From CADEED01 sp035525785 (GTDB lineage Bacteria > Pseudomonadota > Gammaproteobacteria > Steroidobacterales > Steroidobacteraceae): a stretch of DNA of 64,000 nt. The stretch spans positions 95,447 to 159,446 of the forward strand of contig DATLDQ010000048.1 in the NCBI GenBank assembly GCA_035525785.1, read 5' to 3'. Positions within the stretch are counted from its first letter, which is position 1. Each line of letters starts with the position of its first letter. The notes under the pieces were generated by a model, which made no database searches, was not told where the DNA came from, and worked only from the letters and a program-made list of their open reading frames with translations. The translations under genes were made by a program, and so were the position numbers. Positions 47,279-56,080 of this stretch are shown here, in pieces.

Positions 47279-47971
47279 ATGTTCGATCCCAAATCGCTTC
47301 TCGACCAGTTCCTCGGCAGCCAGGCCGGCAACAGCATGCGCGATGCCGGGCAATCCATGAGGGGCCGCCTCGACCAGTACAGCGGCAGCGGCGGCTTCAT
47401 GCGCGGCGCGGCCGCGGGCAGTCTGCTGGGAATGCTTCTCGGCGGTCGCGGCCGCCAGTCCGGCGGCATCATGGGCTACGGCGGAGCGGCGGCGCTGGGC
47501 GCGCTGGCGCTCCGGGCTTACCAGAATTATCAGCAGCAGAAGGCGGTGCGGCCGGTGCAGATCACGCCCGATGCACTCGCGGGTGTCTCGCCCGATTCAT
47601 TGCCGCATGCGCAGCCCGCCGCGGATGGTGGCGCGTTCCAGCTGGTACTGATCCGCGCCATGGTCGGCGCGGCCAAGGCGGATGGCACGGTGGATGCCAC
47701 CGAACAGCAGCGCCTGTTCGGCGAAGTCGAGCGCCTGGCCCTCGACGCCGATGCCAAGGCGTACGTCTTCGACCTGCTGTCGAAGCCCGTCGAGATGGCA
47801 TCGATCACCGATGCGGTTGCGACACCGGAGCAGGGCGCCGAGGTCTATCTCGCGTCGCGGCTCGCGATCGACCCGGACGTGCCCGCCGAACGCGCGTATC
47901 TCGACGCATTGGCGGGGCGGCTCAAACTACCGGCGGAATTGCGCGCGCACCTGGACGCCAGCGCGACCTGA
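47279..47971 (+). CDS. DUF533/TerB-like inner-membrane-associated protein
   Basis: 230 residues. A Gly-rich hydrophobic stretch (about 44-85) with GGFMRGAAAGSLLGMLLGG may insert in the membrane. The C-terminal half is a TerB-like helical domain (about 115-225: LIRAMVGAAKADGTVDATEQQRL), typical of the DUF533/YebE family. Function is unknown. The ATG at 47279 is preferred to a GTG six bases earlier because GAGG stands 6 nt before it. It follows galU by 18 nt and could be co-transcribed. Confidence 0.82.
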   Translation: MFDPKSLLDQFLGSQAGNSMRDAGQSMRGRLDQYSGSGGFMRGAAAGSLLGMLLGGRGRQSGGIMGYGGAAALGALALRAYQNYQQQKAVRPVQITPDALAGVSPDSLPHAQPAADGGAFQLVLIRAMVGAAKADGTVDATEQQRLFGEVERLALDADAKAYVFDLLSKPVEMASITDAVATPEQGAEVYLASRLAIDPDVPAERAYLDALAGRLKLPAELRAHLDASAT

Positions 47972-48035
47972 AAGGCCGCGCAGGCCTTCCTAACCACGCC
48001 TGTTTTGGTCAGAATCCCGGCGCAGGGAGGAGGCC

Positions 48036-50042
48036 ATGATGGTTGTCGCGCGTTGTCTGGTCCTGGTGACGATGTTCGCTGGAGTGGCGGGCGCAGCCGC
48101 GCCTCCCCCCGCGGAAGCCTACGGGCGGCTGCCCGCCATCGGCTCGGCGGCGCTTTCACCCGACGGAAAACGGCTGGCCCTTTCCGTCGGATACGAATAT
48201 CTCGCGGCGGAACCCGACCGTGAGCTCACGGCCTTCCAGATCCTCGACATCGACACCGGCAAGTTCGAACAGACCCTCACGCCACCCAAGGGCAACACGC
48301 TGCGCGGTGCCGGGTGGGCCGACGACCGGCGGCCTTACTACTATGTGAGCACCACGGGCTACGCGCGAGATGCGCTGCCGGCCTCATGGCCCATCACGAC
48401 GCGCGGCGGGCGCGTCGAATTCTGGCGCATCGCGGTGATTTCGCTCGATAGCGGCAAGGGCACCATCCTCATGCAGGATCCGGAGCACAAGGCCAACTTC
48501 TCGCTGACCGACCTCCATGCGCCGGTGGAGGGGGATCCCGGCTTCGCGCGCATGATCGCCTGGGGCGGCGTCGGCACCATGAATTCCCAACCCGGCCTCG
48601 CGGTTTGGCGTGTGAATCTCGATACCGGCAAGGCCACGCCGATCCTCGACGGCAATGCGCAGACGCGCGGGTTCCTGCTCGACGATCACGGCAAGGCCAT
48701 CGCCCGCGTGGACATCAACGAGCGCAGCGATCGCTGGAAACTCATCGCTTTCGATGGCGACCACAGTCGCGTGGTGCTCGAAGACGTGTCGGAGGGCGGG
48801 CAGCCGCTCCAAATCTTCGGCCTGCTGCCCGATGGCCGGCTCGCGGCCATCAACCAGCACGAGGACGGCGAGCGCGACACGCTTCTGGCCATCGACTTGA
48901 AAACCGGCGAGGCCAAGCCGCTGCACACCGCCGGCGGCAGCGACGTCAGCGCGATCAGCGACGTCTCGCATCACGTCGTCGGCGTGAGCTGGACCGCGGA
49001 CCTTCCCCGGCAGCACTTCCTGGATGCGAGGCTGCAGCAGGTGTACGACGCGTTGCAGCCGCGCTTCGCCGATGGCTTTGCCCTGCTGACGTCGTGGTCA
49101 CGGGATGTCAGCCGTGTGCTGGTGTTCGGCGAGCACGCCGACGACGGCGGCGCCTACTACGTGTACGAGCCCGCGACACAGCGGCTGCGCTCGGTGGGCA
49201 AGCTCTACCCGGCGTTGCGCACGGCCGAGCATCTGGGCGAGCGCAGCTCGATCAAGTATCGCGGCCGGGACGGCACGCAGATCCCGGCGTACCTGACGCT
49301 GCCGGCGAACCTCGAGCATCGCAACCTGCCGCTGGTGCTGCTGGTGCATGGTGGCCCGCATGCGCGCGATGCTTTCACCTTCAACTGGTGGGCGAGCTTC
49401 CTCGCGTCGCGGGGGTATGCGGTCCTGCAAGCCAACTATCGCGGCTCCACCGGCTATGGCTACGAGTGGTTCAACGCCGGACGTGGCGGCTGGGGCGACG
49501 GAGTCATGCAGACCGATGTGGAGGACGGCGCCGACGCACTCGTGAAAATGGGCATCGCCGATCCCAAGCGCATCTGCATCATGGGCGGATCGTACGGTGG
49601 GTATGCAGCGCTCGCGGGCGCGACCGTCACGCCCGGGCGCTACGCCTGCGCCGTGAGCGTCAACGGCGTCAGTGATCCCGAGCGCATGCTCAGCGACGCG
49701 AAAGGGTCGTATCTCGGCAAGCGTGGTTTCGCGGCGGAATGGTGGTCACGCTCGATGGGGGATGCCAAACACCTGCACACGGTGTCGCCCAAGGCCCAGG
49801 CGTCACGTGCGCGCGCGCCCATCCTGCTGATCCACGGCTCGGAAGACACGGTGGTTCCCGTCGAGCAGTCGCGCCGCATGAATGCCACGCTGCGCGGCGA
49901 GGGCAAGGACGTCACCTACATCGAGCTGAAGGGCGACGATCACTGGCTGTCGTCGGCATCGATGCGCACGCAGATGCTCATCGAGGTGGAGAAATTCCTC
50001 GCGAAGGAGCTCGGCGGCGTGAAGGGGACGGAAGCTCCCTAG
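48036..50042 (+). CDS. S9-family prolyl oligopeptidase-type peptidase, secreted
   Basis: 668 residues. A signal peptide (cut near GVAGA) is followed by a beta-propeller (about 30-400) and an alpha/beta-hydrolase domain (about 420-660). The catalytic Ser is S519 (GGSYGGY), Asp is D604 (GSEDTVVP) and His is H636 (DDHW). This matches dipeptidyl aminopeptidase/acylaminoacyl peptidase-like S9 enzymes that trim peptides in the periplasm. GGAGGAGG precedes the ATG. Its stop overlaps that of the opposite lipoprotein gene in a shared CTAG. Confidence 0.9.
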   Translation: MMVVARCLVLVTMFAGVAGAAAPPPAEAYGRLPAIGSAALSPDGKRLALSVGYEYLAAEPDRELTAFQILDIDTGKFEQTLTPPKGNTLRGAGWADDRRPYYYVSTTGYARDALPASWPITTRGGRVEFWRIAVISLDSGKGTILMQDPEHKANFSLTDLHAPVEGDPGFARMIAWGGVGTMNSQPGLAVWRVNLDTGKATPILDGNAQTRGFLLDDHGKAIARVDINERSDRWKLIAFDGDHSRVVLEDVSEGGQPLQIFGLLPDGRLAAINQHEDGERDTLLAIDLKTGEAKPLHTAGGSDVSAISDVSHHVVGVSWTADLPRQHFLDARLQQVYDALQPRFADGFALLTSWSRDVSRVLVFGEHADDGGAYYVYEPATQRLRSVGKLYPALRTAEHLGERSSIKYRGRDGTQIPAYLTLPANLEHRNLPLVLLVHGGPHARDAFTFNWWASFLASRGYAVLQANYRGSTGYGYEWFNAGRGGWGDGVMQTDVEDGADALVKMGIADPKRICIMGGSYGGYAALAGATVTPGRYACAVSVNGVSDPERMLSDAKGSYLGKRGFAAEWWSRSMGDAKHLHTVSPKAQASRARAPILLIHGSEDTVVPVEQSRRMNATLRGEGKDVTYIELKGDDHWLSSASMRTQMLIEVEKFLAKELGGVKGTEAP

Positions 50043-50893
50043 CTCGCGCAACCCTGCGCCACGCCGCCCGGGTTCGTCACCTTGAACGACCGCACGCCGG
50101 TCAGCGAGCGCGACAGAGAACCGTCGGTCGCGTTCATCGTGTGAGTCCAGTCGCTGATCTGCACGGTATCGCACGCGCCGTTCGCGCCGCGCACGAGCTG
50201 TCCCAGGCGAATGGTGTGCACCAGCTGGTTGCCATTGGTGGAGCCCGAGCTGCTCTCCACGGCGTAATCCGAGTTGTTGAACATCGTGAACTGCCACAGG
50301 TACTCGGACAGTGCGCCGAGCTCATCGGCGGTCAGCGGGCGCTGGTTCATTTCACCGGCGGCGCCGGTGTCGACGCGCAGGTCGCTGTCGGAGCGGTCCA
50401 GGTAGTCGCACCTGAACACGCGGTGCCGGAGCATCGCCGTGTTGTCGGCGCGCGGCACGCGAATGACCTCGAACAGGTGCGCGTCGGCGCGCACTTCCGC
50501 GAGATCCGAATACTGGCCGCCCCACGTGGCGACGCGCTCCGACCAGTCGATGGCCTGCGCCATGTCGTCGGCGCATACCTCGTAGGTAGACCCCGCCGAC
50601 TGCGGGCCGGTGGCCAGATCGGTGTTCTTCAGATGACGCGTGGACAGCGTACCCGCGACGCTCGCAGGGCGGGCTTCCACGTCGAAGCCGGCGGGAGTGC
50701 GCTCATCGCCCTTGTACAGCCGAGCGGCGAGCGCGAGATCGGCGGCGCTGATCGAAGGGGGCGGGGGCGAAGAAGCCGGCGGGGCTGCGACGCTCTGCGG
50801 CGCTGACGAGGCGGGCGCAGCGGATCCACCGCCACCACCACCGCAGGCCACCAGACTCATCGCGGCCAATACCCCCAGGATCTTCGTTTTCAC
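50039..50893 (-). CDS. Lipoprotein of unknown function
   Basis: 284 residues starting at a GTG with AAGGG upstream. The signal ends in LVACGG (Cys about 16), then a Gly run and an Ala/Ser/Pro linker to about residue 45. The mature part has Cys residues in pairs (VCADD; FRCDYLD; GACDTVQ; GCAS) that could form disulfides, and Trp/Tyr-rich blocks (WSERVATWGGQY; EYLWQFTMFNN). I do not recognise the family. It is convergent with the S9 peptidase; its upstream region is 355 nt and shared with the end of the flgN operon. Confidence 0.7.
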   Translation of the reverse strand: MKTKILGVLAAMSLVACGGGGGGSAAPASSAPQSVAAPPASSPPPPSISAADLALAARLYKGDERTPAGFDVEARPASVAGTLSTRHLKNTDLATGPQSAGSTYEVCADDMAQAIDWSERVATWGGQYSDLAEVRADAHLFEVIRVPRADNTAMLRHRVFRCDYLDRSDSDLRVDTGAAGEMNQRPLTADELGALSEYLWQFTMFNNSDYAVESSSGSTNGNQLVHTIRLGQLVRGANGACDTVQISDWTHTMNATDGSLSRSLTGVRSFKVTNPGGVAQGCAS

Positions 50894-51120
50894 TTGCGCC
50901 CTTCGCTTCACGGTGAGGGGCCGGCGGCAGCACACGAGCACTTGCGAGAGAGGAGTACCGTCGGTCGGTGCACGAGCCCGCGGAGCTGCCGCCAGCGAGA
51001 CTGTGGTACGAATCTTCTTGCGTCCGTACCTGCTGAGGTTTTCGGCGGCGAAGCGGCAAGGTTGAGCCCCCGAGTGTGATGCGCGTCGCGCCTGCGCGGC
51101 AATTCTCGGCTGTCGGTTTC

Positions 51121-51174
51121 TTATGTGTAGTTGTTAGCCGGCGGCGTGATCCACGTGGAACATAAGTAGTTAGC
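51121..51174. repeat. Inverted and direct repeat cluster (possible operator)
   Basis: TTATGT at 51121 faces ACATAA at 51160; TAGTTGTTAGC (51128) and TAGTTAGC (51167) form a direct repeat; a perfect CCACGTGG palindrome lies at 51151-51158. It lies upstream of the minus-strand lipoprotein gene. Confidence 0.4.
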
Positions 51175-51190
51175 GCGCGAAGCGCGGGCG

Positions 51191-51217
51191 AAAAAAAACG
51201 CGCCGTGAGGCGCGTTT
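51191..51217 (-). terminator. Strong terminator of the flgM-flgN operon
   Basis: On the minus strand AAACGCGCC/GGCGCGTTT form a 9-bp stem with a 4-nt loop followed by a run of eight Ts (As at 51191-51198 on the plus strand). It lies 32 nt after flgN. Confidence 0.92.
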
Positions 51218-51248
51218 CAGGGGAGAGCCATCGGCGGGTTCAGGCGCC

Positions 51249-51740
51249 TCAGGCTTCAGCGGAGAGAACGGTTCCGGCTGCCGCGGAATATGCGTTGGAC
51301 TGCCCACGCGGCCCATAGGCGCGCGGCTCGGCCTGCGTGCCGGTGAGGGCACCCAGCAGGCCTTCGACGCGCTTGATCTGCGCGCCGACCAGGATGCCGT
51401 TGCGATCGTTGAGATCGCGGCACTTGCGCGCGCGGTTGGCGCACTCGTCGTAGGGACGGGCGAGCGTGCGGGACGGGTCGCACCAGGCGATGAGCCGGGC
51501 GAGGCCGTTGAGATCGGTGTCGTAGCCGAGCATGCCGCAGACGGAGCGACGCTCTTCTTCGATCTTGAGCAGGCGCAGGATGCTCGACTGACGCGTGTCG
51601 GCCAGCGTCTCGAGCTCGTCGATGTCACGCTTGGACAGCGCGCCGTATTCGCGGTCGAGCAGAGTCTCGAATTCGGAAAGGGCCGCGTTTTCCTCGGCGA
51701 GCAATCGCCCGAGGGTGTCGCGAGTCAGAGCCGCATCCAC
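51249..51740 (-). CDS. flgN: Flagellar chaperone FlgN
   Basis: 163 residues, mostly alpha-helical with coiled-coil character (about 10-130). FlgN is the export chaperone of hook-junction proteins FlgK and FlgL, both encoded in this window. Matching features are the N-terminal LLAEENAALSEFETLL helix and the CRDLNDRNGILVGAQIKRVEGLLGAL segment near residue 107. Identification rests on sequence plus position just after flgM. Confidence 0.9.
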   Translation of the reverse strand: MDAALTRDTLGRLLAEENAALSEFETLLDREYGALSKRDIDELETLADTRQSSILRLLKIEEERRSVCGMLGYDTDLNGLARLIAWCDPSRTLARPYDECANRARKCRDLNDRNGILVGAQIKRVEGLLGALTGTQAEPRAYGPRGQSNAYSAAAGTVLSAEA

Positions 51741-51755
51741 GAGATGAGCTCCTGG

Positions 51756-52085
51756 TTATTTGTGTGCAGGGATGGTGGCGAGCAGGTCGACTTCGAAGCG
51801 CAGCATCTTGTCTGCGACGCGCTGCGGGTCGATGTGATAGCGGCCTTCGTCCATCGCGCGGCGCACGGCGTCGACACGGCTCTCGTTGACCACCGGCAGC
51901 GTGCCGATGTGGCCTTCGAGGGCGGCGAGGGTGCGCGCGTTGTCGGAGACGTCGATGTTGGATACCGAACCGGTGGTGTCGGCAGCCTTCTTGCCTTCAG
52001 ATGCGGCGTCGCGTACGCGCGAGGTCGGGGCACTGCCACCCACCTGCACCGGACGTCCGTCGATTCCACTGATCTTGTTGGCCAT
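51756..52085 (-). CDS. flgM: Anti-sigma-28 factor FlgM
   Basis: 109 residues, small and partly disordered. It holds sigma-28 inactive until the hook is finished and FlgM is exported. The C-terminal part (VNESRVDAVRRAMDEGRYHIDPQRVADKML) is the sigma-binding region of the family. The Met followed by ANKISG is preferred, with AGGAG upstream; a longer frame extends into the sigma-28 promoter. Preceded by a good sigma-28 promoter, so it is itself a late gene. Confidence 0.93.
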   Translation of the reverse strand: MANKISGIDGRPVQVGGSAPTSRVRDAASEGKKAADTTGSVSNIDVSDNARTLAALEGHIGTLPVVNESRVDAVRRAMDEGRYHIDPQRVADKMLRFEVDLLATIPAHK

Positions 52086-52115
52086 CGCCCAATCTCCTGA
52101 TTCCTGACGCCCCAA

Positions 52116-52142
52116 TTAACGGCGTGATCCAGGAGAACTTTA
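52116..52142 (-). promoter_or_regulatory. Sigma-28 (FliA) promoter of flgM
   Basis: TAAA, 15 nt, GCCGTTAA on the minus strand, against the consensus TAAA-N15-GCCGATAA (one mismatch). The predicted start is about 24 nt before the flgM ATG. Confidence 0.8.
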
Positions 52143-52212
52143 GGGGTGCCGCCGATTCTTTGGCGCTTTACGTCCATGTGAGCGTCGTCACACTGCCGAC
52201 AGGCCGACGCCA

Positions 52213-52950
52213 TCACGGAGTTACCCGGACCACAGCGTCGTTTTCGGCCACACCCTCGACGATCTTGAGGGAATTCAGGTTCTGGACGCGTATCCGTTGG
52301 CTGGCGGAGGCGTCGGCCATGGCCCGGCCGGGCGCCCGCACCTCGAATCCGGAGGATTCGGCCACCAGGGTCACCTGCTGGCCTCTCTTTATAAGGAGTA
52401 GCGCATCGAGGGCGTCGGCCGTGACCGCAGTGCCCTCGGCCAGCGGGCGGCGGGTCACGCGGCCGGCCATTTCTTCGGGTTTCGACAGGAAGGGTGAAGC
52501 CAGGCCCGGCAGCTCCCGGGGCTGGGCCGCGACATCGGCGGCGGCAATGGTTTCGCCGCGCCCCACGGCCCGGCGCAAGACCAGCACGGTGTGCGTGCGG
52601 CGGATCTCCACCGGCACGTTCAGCGCCCACGCGGGTGCGGTGCAGCTCACGCGCGCGATCGCGCGCGACTGCGTGCCGCGCGGCGCATTGGCGAAGGTGT
52701 CGAGCTTGTGCGCGCAGGCCGCCAGGCGCACGCGCGGGTCGAGCGTAGTGGCCTCGAGCTTCACGCCCGTGAGCACGGGATCGACGACTCCGCGCACGGC
52801 GGATTCCGCTGCCGCGCGGATGGCGGGCAGCGGCTGGATGGCTTCGGTCTGCGCCCGCGCGGTCGGCAGCATTGCCAGGGCGGTCAGCGCGACGCAGGGC
52901 AGGGTCAAACGATTGACGAACATGCCTGTAGTTAGCAATCGACGTGCCAT
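52213..52950 (-). CDS. flgA: Flagellar P-ring assembly chaperone FlgA
   Basis: 245 residues. A signal peptide ends near TARAQ; the mature protein has a SAF-type domain (about 125-190: RRAVGRGETIAAADVAAQPREL) typical of FlgA. It helps FlgI form the P ring in the periplasm. The start is uncertain between 52950 and an internal Met at 52923; neither has a strong Shine-Dalgarno. Divergent from flgB; flgM lies 127 nt downstream with its own promoter. Confidence 0.9.
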   Translation of the reverse strand: MARRLLTTGMFVNRLTLPCVALTALAMLPTARAQTEAIQPLPAIRAAAESAVRGVVDPVLTGVKLEATTLDPRVRLAACAHKLDTFANAPRGTQSRAIARVSCTAPAWALNVPVEIRRTHTVLVLRRAVGRGETIAAADVAAQPRELPGLASPFLSKPEEMAGRVTRRPLAEGTAVTADALDALLLIKRGQQVTLVAESSGFEVRAPGRAMADASASQRIRVQNLNSLKIVEGVAENDAVVRVTP

Positions 52951-53042
52951 GACACGCGCGTACTCAAGAAACCGTGACGTTCGCCGTTACGGGAGTTGCG
53001 ACAGAGCGTGGACTGCTGCTGGCATACGGCGGCCGCGGGGCG

Positions 53043-53057
53043 GCAAATCACCGCCCC
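53043..53057 (-). promoter_or_regulatory. Weak sigma-54-like site for flgA
   Basis: On the minus strand GG...TTGC with correct spacing matches 6 of 10 consensus positions (GGGCGG plus TTGC). It is offered only because flgA is normally sigma-54 dependent. Confidence 0.2.
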
Positions 53058-53131
53058 CGCGATTTCGCCTACGTCACACCCTGCAACACCCAAGGCGCGC
53101 AACCGGCGCGCCAGCCCGCGAAACCCTCGTG

Positions 53132-53146
53132 TGGCACGTCGCTTGC
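53132..53146 (+). promoter_or_regulatory. Sigma-54 promoter of the flgB operon
   Basis: TGGCAC, 5 nt, TTGC is a perfect -24/-12 element, followed by T. The predicted start is about 12 nt further on, roughly 53 nt before the flgB ATG. It puts flgB to flgL under RpoN and a FleQ/FlrC-type activator. Confidence 0.9.
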
Positions 53147-53210
53147 TTTGCTCCTCGTACGTCTCCCGGCCAACAACCGTGGTGACGTTGTACCGACACG
53201 AGGAGTTCTC

Positions 53211-53636
53211 ATGCCCCTTAATCTGGACCAGTACGTGAGCGTGCATGCCACCGCACTCGACGTGCGTGCGAGGCGTGGTGAACTCATCGCCAACAACCTG
53301 GCCAACGCCGATACGCCGGGATACCAGGCCCGCGACATCGACTTCCGCCAGGCCATGGCTCGCGCGGCAGGGGATTCGTCTTCTTCCGGGCCCGCGTCGG
53401 GCGTGACCTTGAGCACCACGAACGCCGGTCACATCGGCGGCGCCACGTCGGCGAACGCCACGAGCAATCCCGATCTCAAGTACCGCATCCCGTTGGCCCC
53501 GGCCCTCGACGGCAACACCGTCGACGCGCAGGTGGAGCAAGCCAACTTCGCCGAGAACGCGGTGCGCTACCAGGCGACGCTCACGTTCCTCAACAGCAAG
53601 TTCCGCACCCTCATCACCGCCATCATGGGCAGCTGA
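53211..53636 (+). CDS. flgB: Flagellar basal-body rod protein FlgB
   Basis: 141-residue proximal rod subunit exported through the flagellar type III system. The rod-protein signature is ANNLANADTPGYQARDIDFR, and NFAENAVRYQATLTFLN is the C-terminal helix. The Met was set at 53211 where GAGGAG precedes it. First gene of flgBCDEFGHIJKL, immediately after a sigma-54 promoter. Confidence 0.95.
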   Translation: MPLNLDQYVSVHATALDVRARRGELIANNLANADTPGYQARDIDFRQAMARAAGDSSSSGPASGVTLSTTNAGHIGGATSANATSNPDLKYRIPLAPALDGNTVDAQVEQANFAENAVRYQATLTFLNSKFRTLITAIMGS

Positions 53637-53662
53637 GCGGTGGGCAACTGGAGTAGATAGCC

Positions 53663-54091
53663 ATGTCATCCTTCAAGGCCTTCGACATCGCCGGTTCCGG
53701 CATGGCCGCCCAGTCGGTGCGCCTCAATACGACGGCGAGCAACCTCGCCAACGCCGAGAGCGTCAGCGGTGATCCGACCAAGGTCTACAAGCCGCGGCAT
53801 CCCATCTTCGAGGCGGTGCGCGCGTCGCTGAGCACCCATCCCAATGACGACAATGGCAATGCCGCCGTCAAGGTCAGCGGCATCTATGAATCGCAGGCGC
53901 CGGCGCTCGCGCGCTACGAGCCCGGCAATCCGCTGGCCAACGCCGATGGCTACGTTTACGCGCCGTCGGTCAACGCCGTCGAGGAGATGGTCAACATGAT
54001 CTCCGCCTCGCGCTCATACCAGAACAACGTCGAAGTCATGAACACATCCAAGGACCTGCTGCTGGCCACGCTGCGGCTCGGTCAGGGTTAG
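53663..54091 (+). CDS. flgC: Flagellar basal-body rod protein FlgC
   Basis: 142-residue rod protein. It starts SSFKAFDIAGSGMAAQSVRLNTTASNLAN and ends with the EEMVNMISASRSYQNNVEVMN helix, the pair of coiled-coil ends shared by axial proteins. GGAG precedes the ATG. Length is typical (about 135-150). Confidence 0.95.
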   Translation: MSSFKAFDIAGSGMAAQSVRLNTTASNLANAESVSGDPTKVYKPRHPIFEAVRASLSTHPNDDNGNAAVKVSGIYESQAPALARYEPGNPLANADGYVYAPSVNAVEEMVNMISASRSYQNNVEVMNTSKDLLLATLRLGQG

Positions 54092-54103
54092 AGGTAATCG
54101 CAC

Positions 54104-54817
54104 ATGCTCGACATGGACATCATCAACGCGGCGATGCGCAACCAGAACCAGAGTCCTGAAGTCGCCGCGCAGCGCCAGGCGGCCAATGCCGCGAATGCCA
54201 AGCGCACCGAGCTCAACCAGGAGGATTTCCTCACGTTGATGCTCACGCAGCTCAAGCACCAGGATCCGTTCAAGCCCATGGATCCGGCGCAGCAGGTCGG
54301 CCAGCTCGCGCAGTTCAGTTCGGTCTCCGGAATCTCGGAGATGAACAAGCAGATCAGCTCGTTGACGAATTCCCTGCGCGGCAACCAGGTGCTCGACGGC
54401 GCCGCGCTCATCGGCCGCGGCGTGATCGCCACCGGCAACGAGATCTATCTACCAGAAGCGGAGGACGGCGTAACCCGCGGCCCGCAGGGCCTGGTCACCG
54501 TGCCCTCCGGCGCTTCGTCCGTGCAGCTCGTGGTCAAGGACTCCGCCGGCGCGCTCGTGAAGACGCTGCCGCTGAGCAACACCAAGGGCCTGCAGGCGTT
54601 CTCGTGGGATGGCACCACGAATGCCGGCGCCGCGGCCGAGGCCGGCGGCTACAAGATCGAAGTCATCGCCAAAGTCGGTGACAAGAACGTTTCCCTCACG
54701 ACCAGCGTCGCCGCGCACGTGTCGAGCGTCGCGCTCGACCCGACCACCGGCGGACTGATGCTCGACACCGACTCGCTCGGCGAGATCGAGATGAGCAGCG
54801 TCGAACGCGTGCTCTGA
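54104..54817 (+). CDS. flgD: Flagellar hook cap protein FlgD
   Basis: 237-residue scaffold that caps the growing hook and is replaced later. The N-terminal part has FLTLMLTQLKHQDPFKPMDPAQ and LAQFSSVSGISEMN, the family signature. The middle contains the FlgD Ig/Tudor-like domain (SVQLVVKDSAGALVKTLPL; FSWDGTTNAG). AGAGG precedes the first Met; a second Met three codons later is possible. Confidence 0.94.
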   Translation: MLDMDIINAAMRNQNQSPEVAAQRQAANAANAKRTELNQEDFLTLMLTQLKHQDPFKPMDPAQQVGQLAQFSSVSGISEMNKQISSLTNSLRGNQVLDGAALIGRGVIATGNEIYLPEAEDGVTRGPQGLVTVPSGASSVQLVVKDSAGALVKTLPLSNTKGLQAFSWDGTTNAGAAAEAGGYKIEVIAKVGDKNVSLTTSVAAHVSSVALDPTTGGLMLDTDSLGEIEMSSVERVL

Positions 54818-54843
54818 CAACAAATTCATAAAAGGACACTCAC

Positions 54844-56061
54844 ATGCCTTTCCGTATTGCGCTCTCCGGCCTCAACGCCGCCCAGTCCGACCTCAACGTG
54901 ACGGCCAACAACATCGCCAACACGCAGACCAACGGCTTCAAGGGTTCGCGCACCGAGTTCGCCGACCTGTTCGCGGTGTCGCTGCAGGGCACGTCGAACA
55001 ACGCCAGCGGCAACGGCGTGCGCGTGGCCGCGGTCACGCAGCAGTTCGCCCAGGGCAACATCGAGTTCACGGATTCGAACCTCGACCTCGCCATCAGCGG
55101 CTCGGGCATGTTCATCCTCTCCGACAGTGGCGCACTCGCGTATTCGCGCGCCGGCGCCTTCCAGATGAACCGCGATGGCTACGTGGTGAACTCCAATGGC
55201 CAGCGCCTGCAGGTATATCCGCCACTGACTGCGGGTGGCTTCAACACCGGCGGCCTTTCCGATCTGCGCCTCGTGTCCACGGACTCCGCACCGGCCGCCA
55301 CGCAGAACGTCGAATACGTGCTCAACCTGCCGGGTAATGCCGCCGTGCCGCCGATCGCGACCTTCGATCCCAATGATCCGAATTCCTTCAACCAGGCGAC
55401 GTCGCTGACGCTGTTCGATTCGCTGGGCGCCACGCACACCGGCACGATGTACTTCAACAAGACCGCGAATCCCAACGAGTGGCAGGCTCGGCTGTTCATC
55501 GACGGCACGGCCGTGGGCGGCGCGCAGACATTGCAGTATTCGAACACCGGCCTGCTCACGGCTCCCGCGGGTGGTCAGGTGCCGTTTCCTGCGTTCACCC
55601 CCACCACGGGCGCCGCGCCCATGACGGTGACGGTGGATCTCGCGCAGTCGACCCAGTTCGGCAGCAACTTCGCGGTGAACTCGGTTTCTCAGGACGGCTT
55701 CACCACGGGCCGCCTCATCGGCATCGACATCGACGAGACGGGCATCGTGCAGGCGCGCTTCACCAACGGCAATTCGCAGCCGCTTGGCCAGGTGGCCATC
55801 GCGAACTTCGCGAACCCGCAAGGCCTGCAGCAGCTCGGCAACACGCAGTGGGCCGAGACGTTCTCGTCCGGCCAGGCGCTGCGCGGCCAGGCCGGCAACT
55901 CGGGCTTCGGTCTCGTGCAGTCGGGTGCGCTCGAAGGCGCCAACGTCGACGTGACCGAGCAGCTGGTGCAGATGATCACCGCGCAGCGCAACTTCCAGGC
56001 GAACGCGCAGATGATCAGCACGGCCGACTCGATCACCCAGACCATCATCAACCTCCGCTAG
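54844..56061 (+). CDS. flgE: Flagellar hook protein FlgE
   Basis: 405-residue subunit of the hook. The N-terminal axial motif is SGLNAAQSDLNVTANNIANTQTNGFKGSRTEF, and the C terminus ends VDVTEQLVQMITAQRNFQANAQM and a helix to the end. The middle contains the D1/D2 hook domains with a YVVNSNGQRLQVYP segment. It is similar in size to Salmonella FlgE (403). AAAGGA precedes the ATG. Confidence 0.95.
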   Translation: MPFRIALSGLNAAQSDLNVTANNIANTQTNGFKGSRTEFADLFAVSLQGTSNNASGNGVRVAAVTQQFAQGNIEFTDSNLDLAISGSGMFILSDSGALAYSRAGAFQMNRDGYVVNSNGQRLQVYPPLTAGGFNTGGLSDLRLVSTDSAPAATQNVEYVLNLPGNAAVPPIATFDPNDPNSFNQATSLTLFDSLGATHTGTMYFNKTANPNEWQARLFIDGTAVGGAQTLQYSNTGLLTAPAGGQVPFPAFTPTTGAAPMTVTVDLAQSTQFGSNFAVNSVSQDGFTTGRLIGIDIDETGIVQARFTNGNSQPLGQVAIANFANPQGLQQLGNTQWAETFSSGQALRGQAGNSGFGLVQSGALEGANVDVTEQLVQMITAQRNFQANAQMISTADSITQTIINLR

Positions 56062-56080
56062 GCCGGGTAGGTAGACCACC

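Larger units (their letters stand above)
50894..51248. other. Non-coding stretch upstream of the lipoprotein gene
   Basis: No coding region is supported here. It holds the flgN-side terminator (51191-51217), a TTATGT/ACATAA inverted repeat around CCACGTGG (51121-51174), and presumably the minus-strand lipoprotein promoter, which I could not identify with confidence. Confidence 0.6.
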
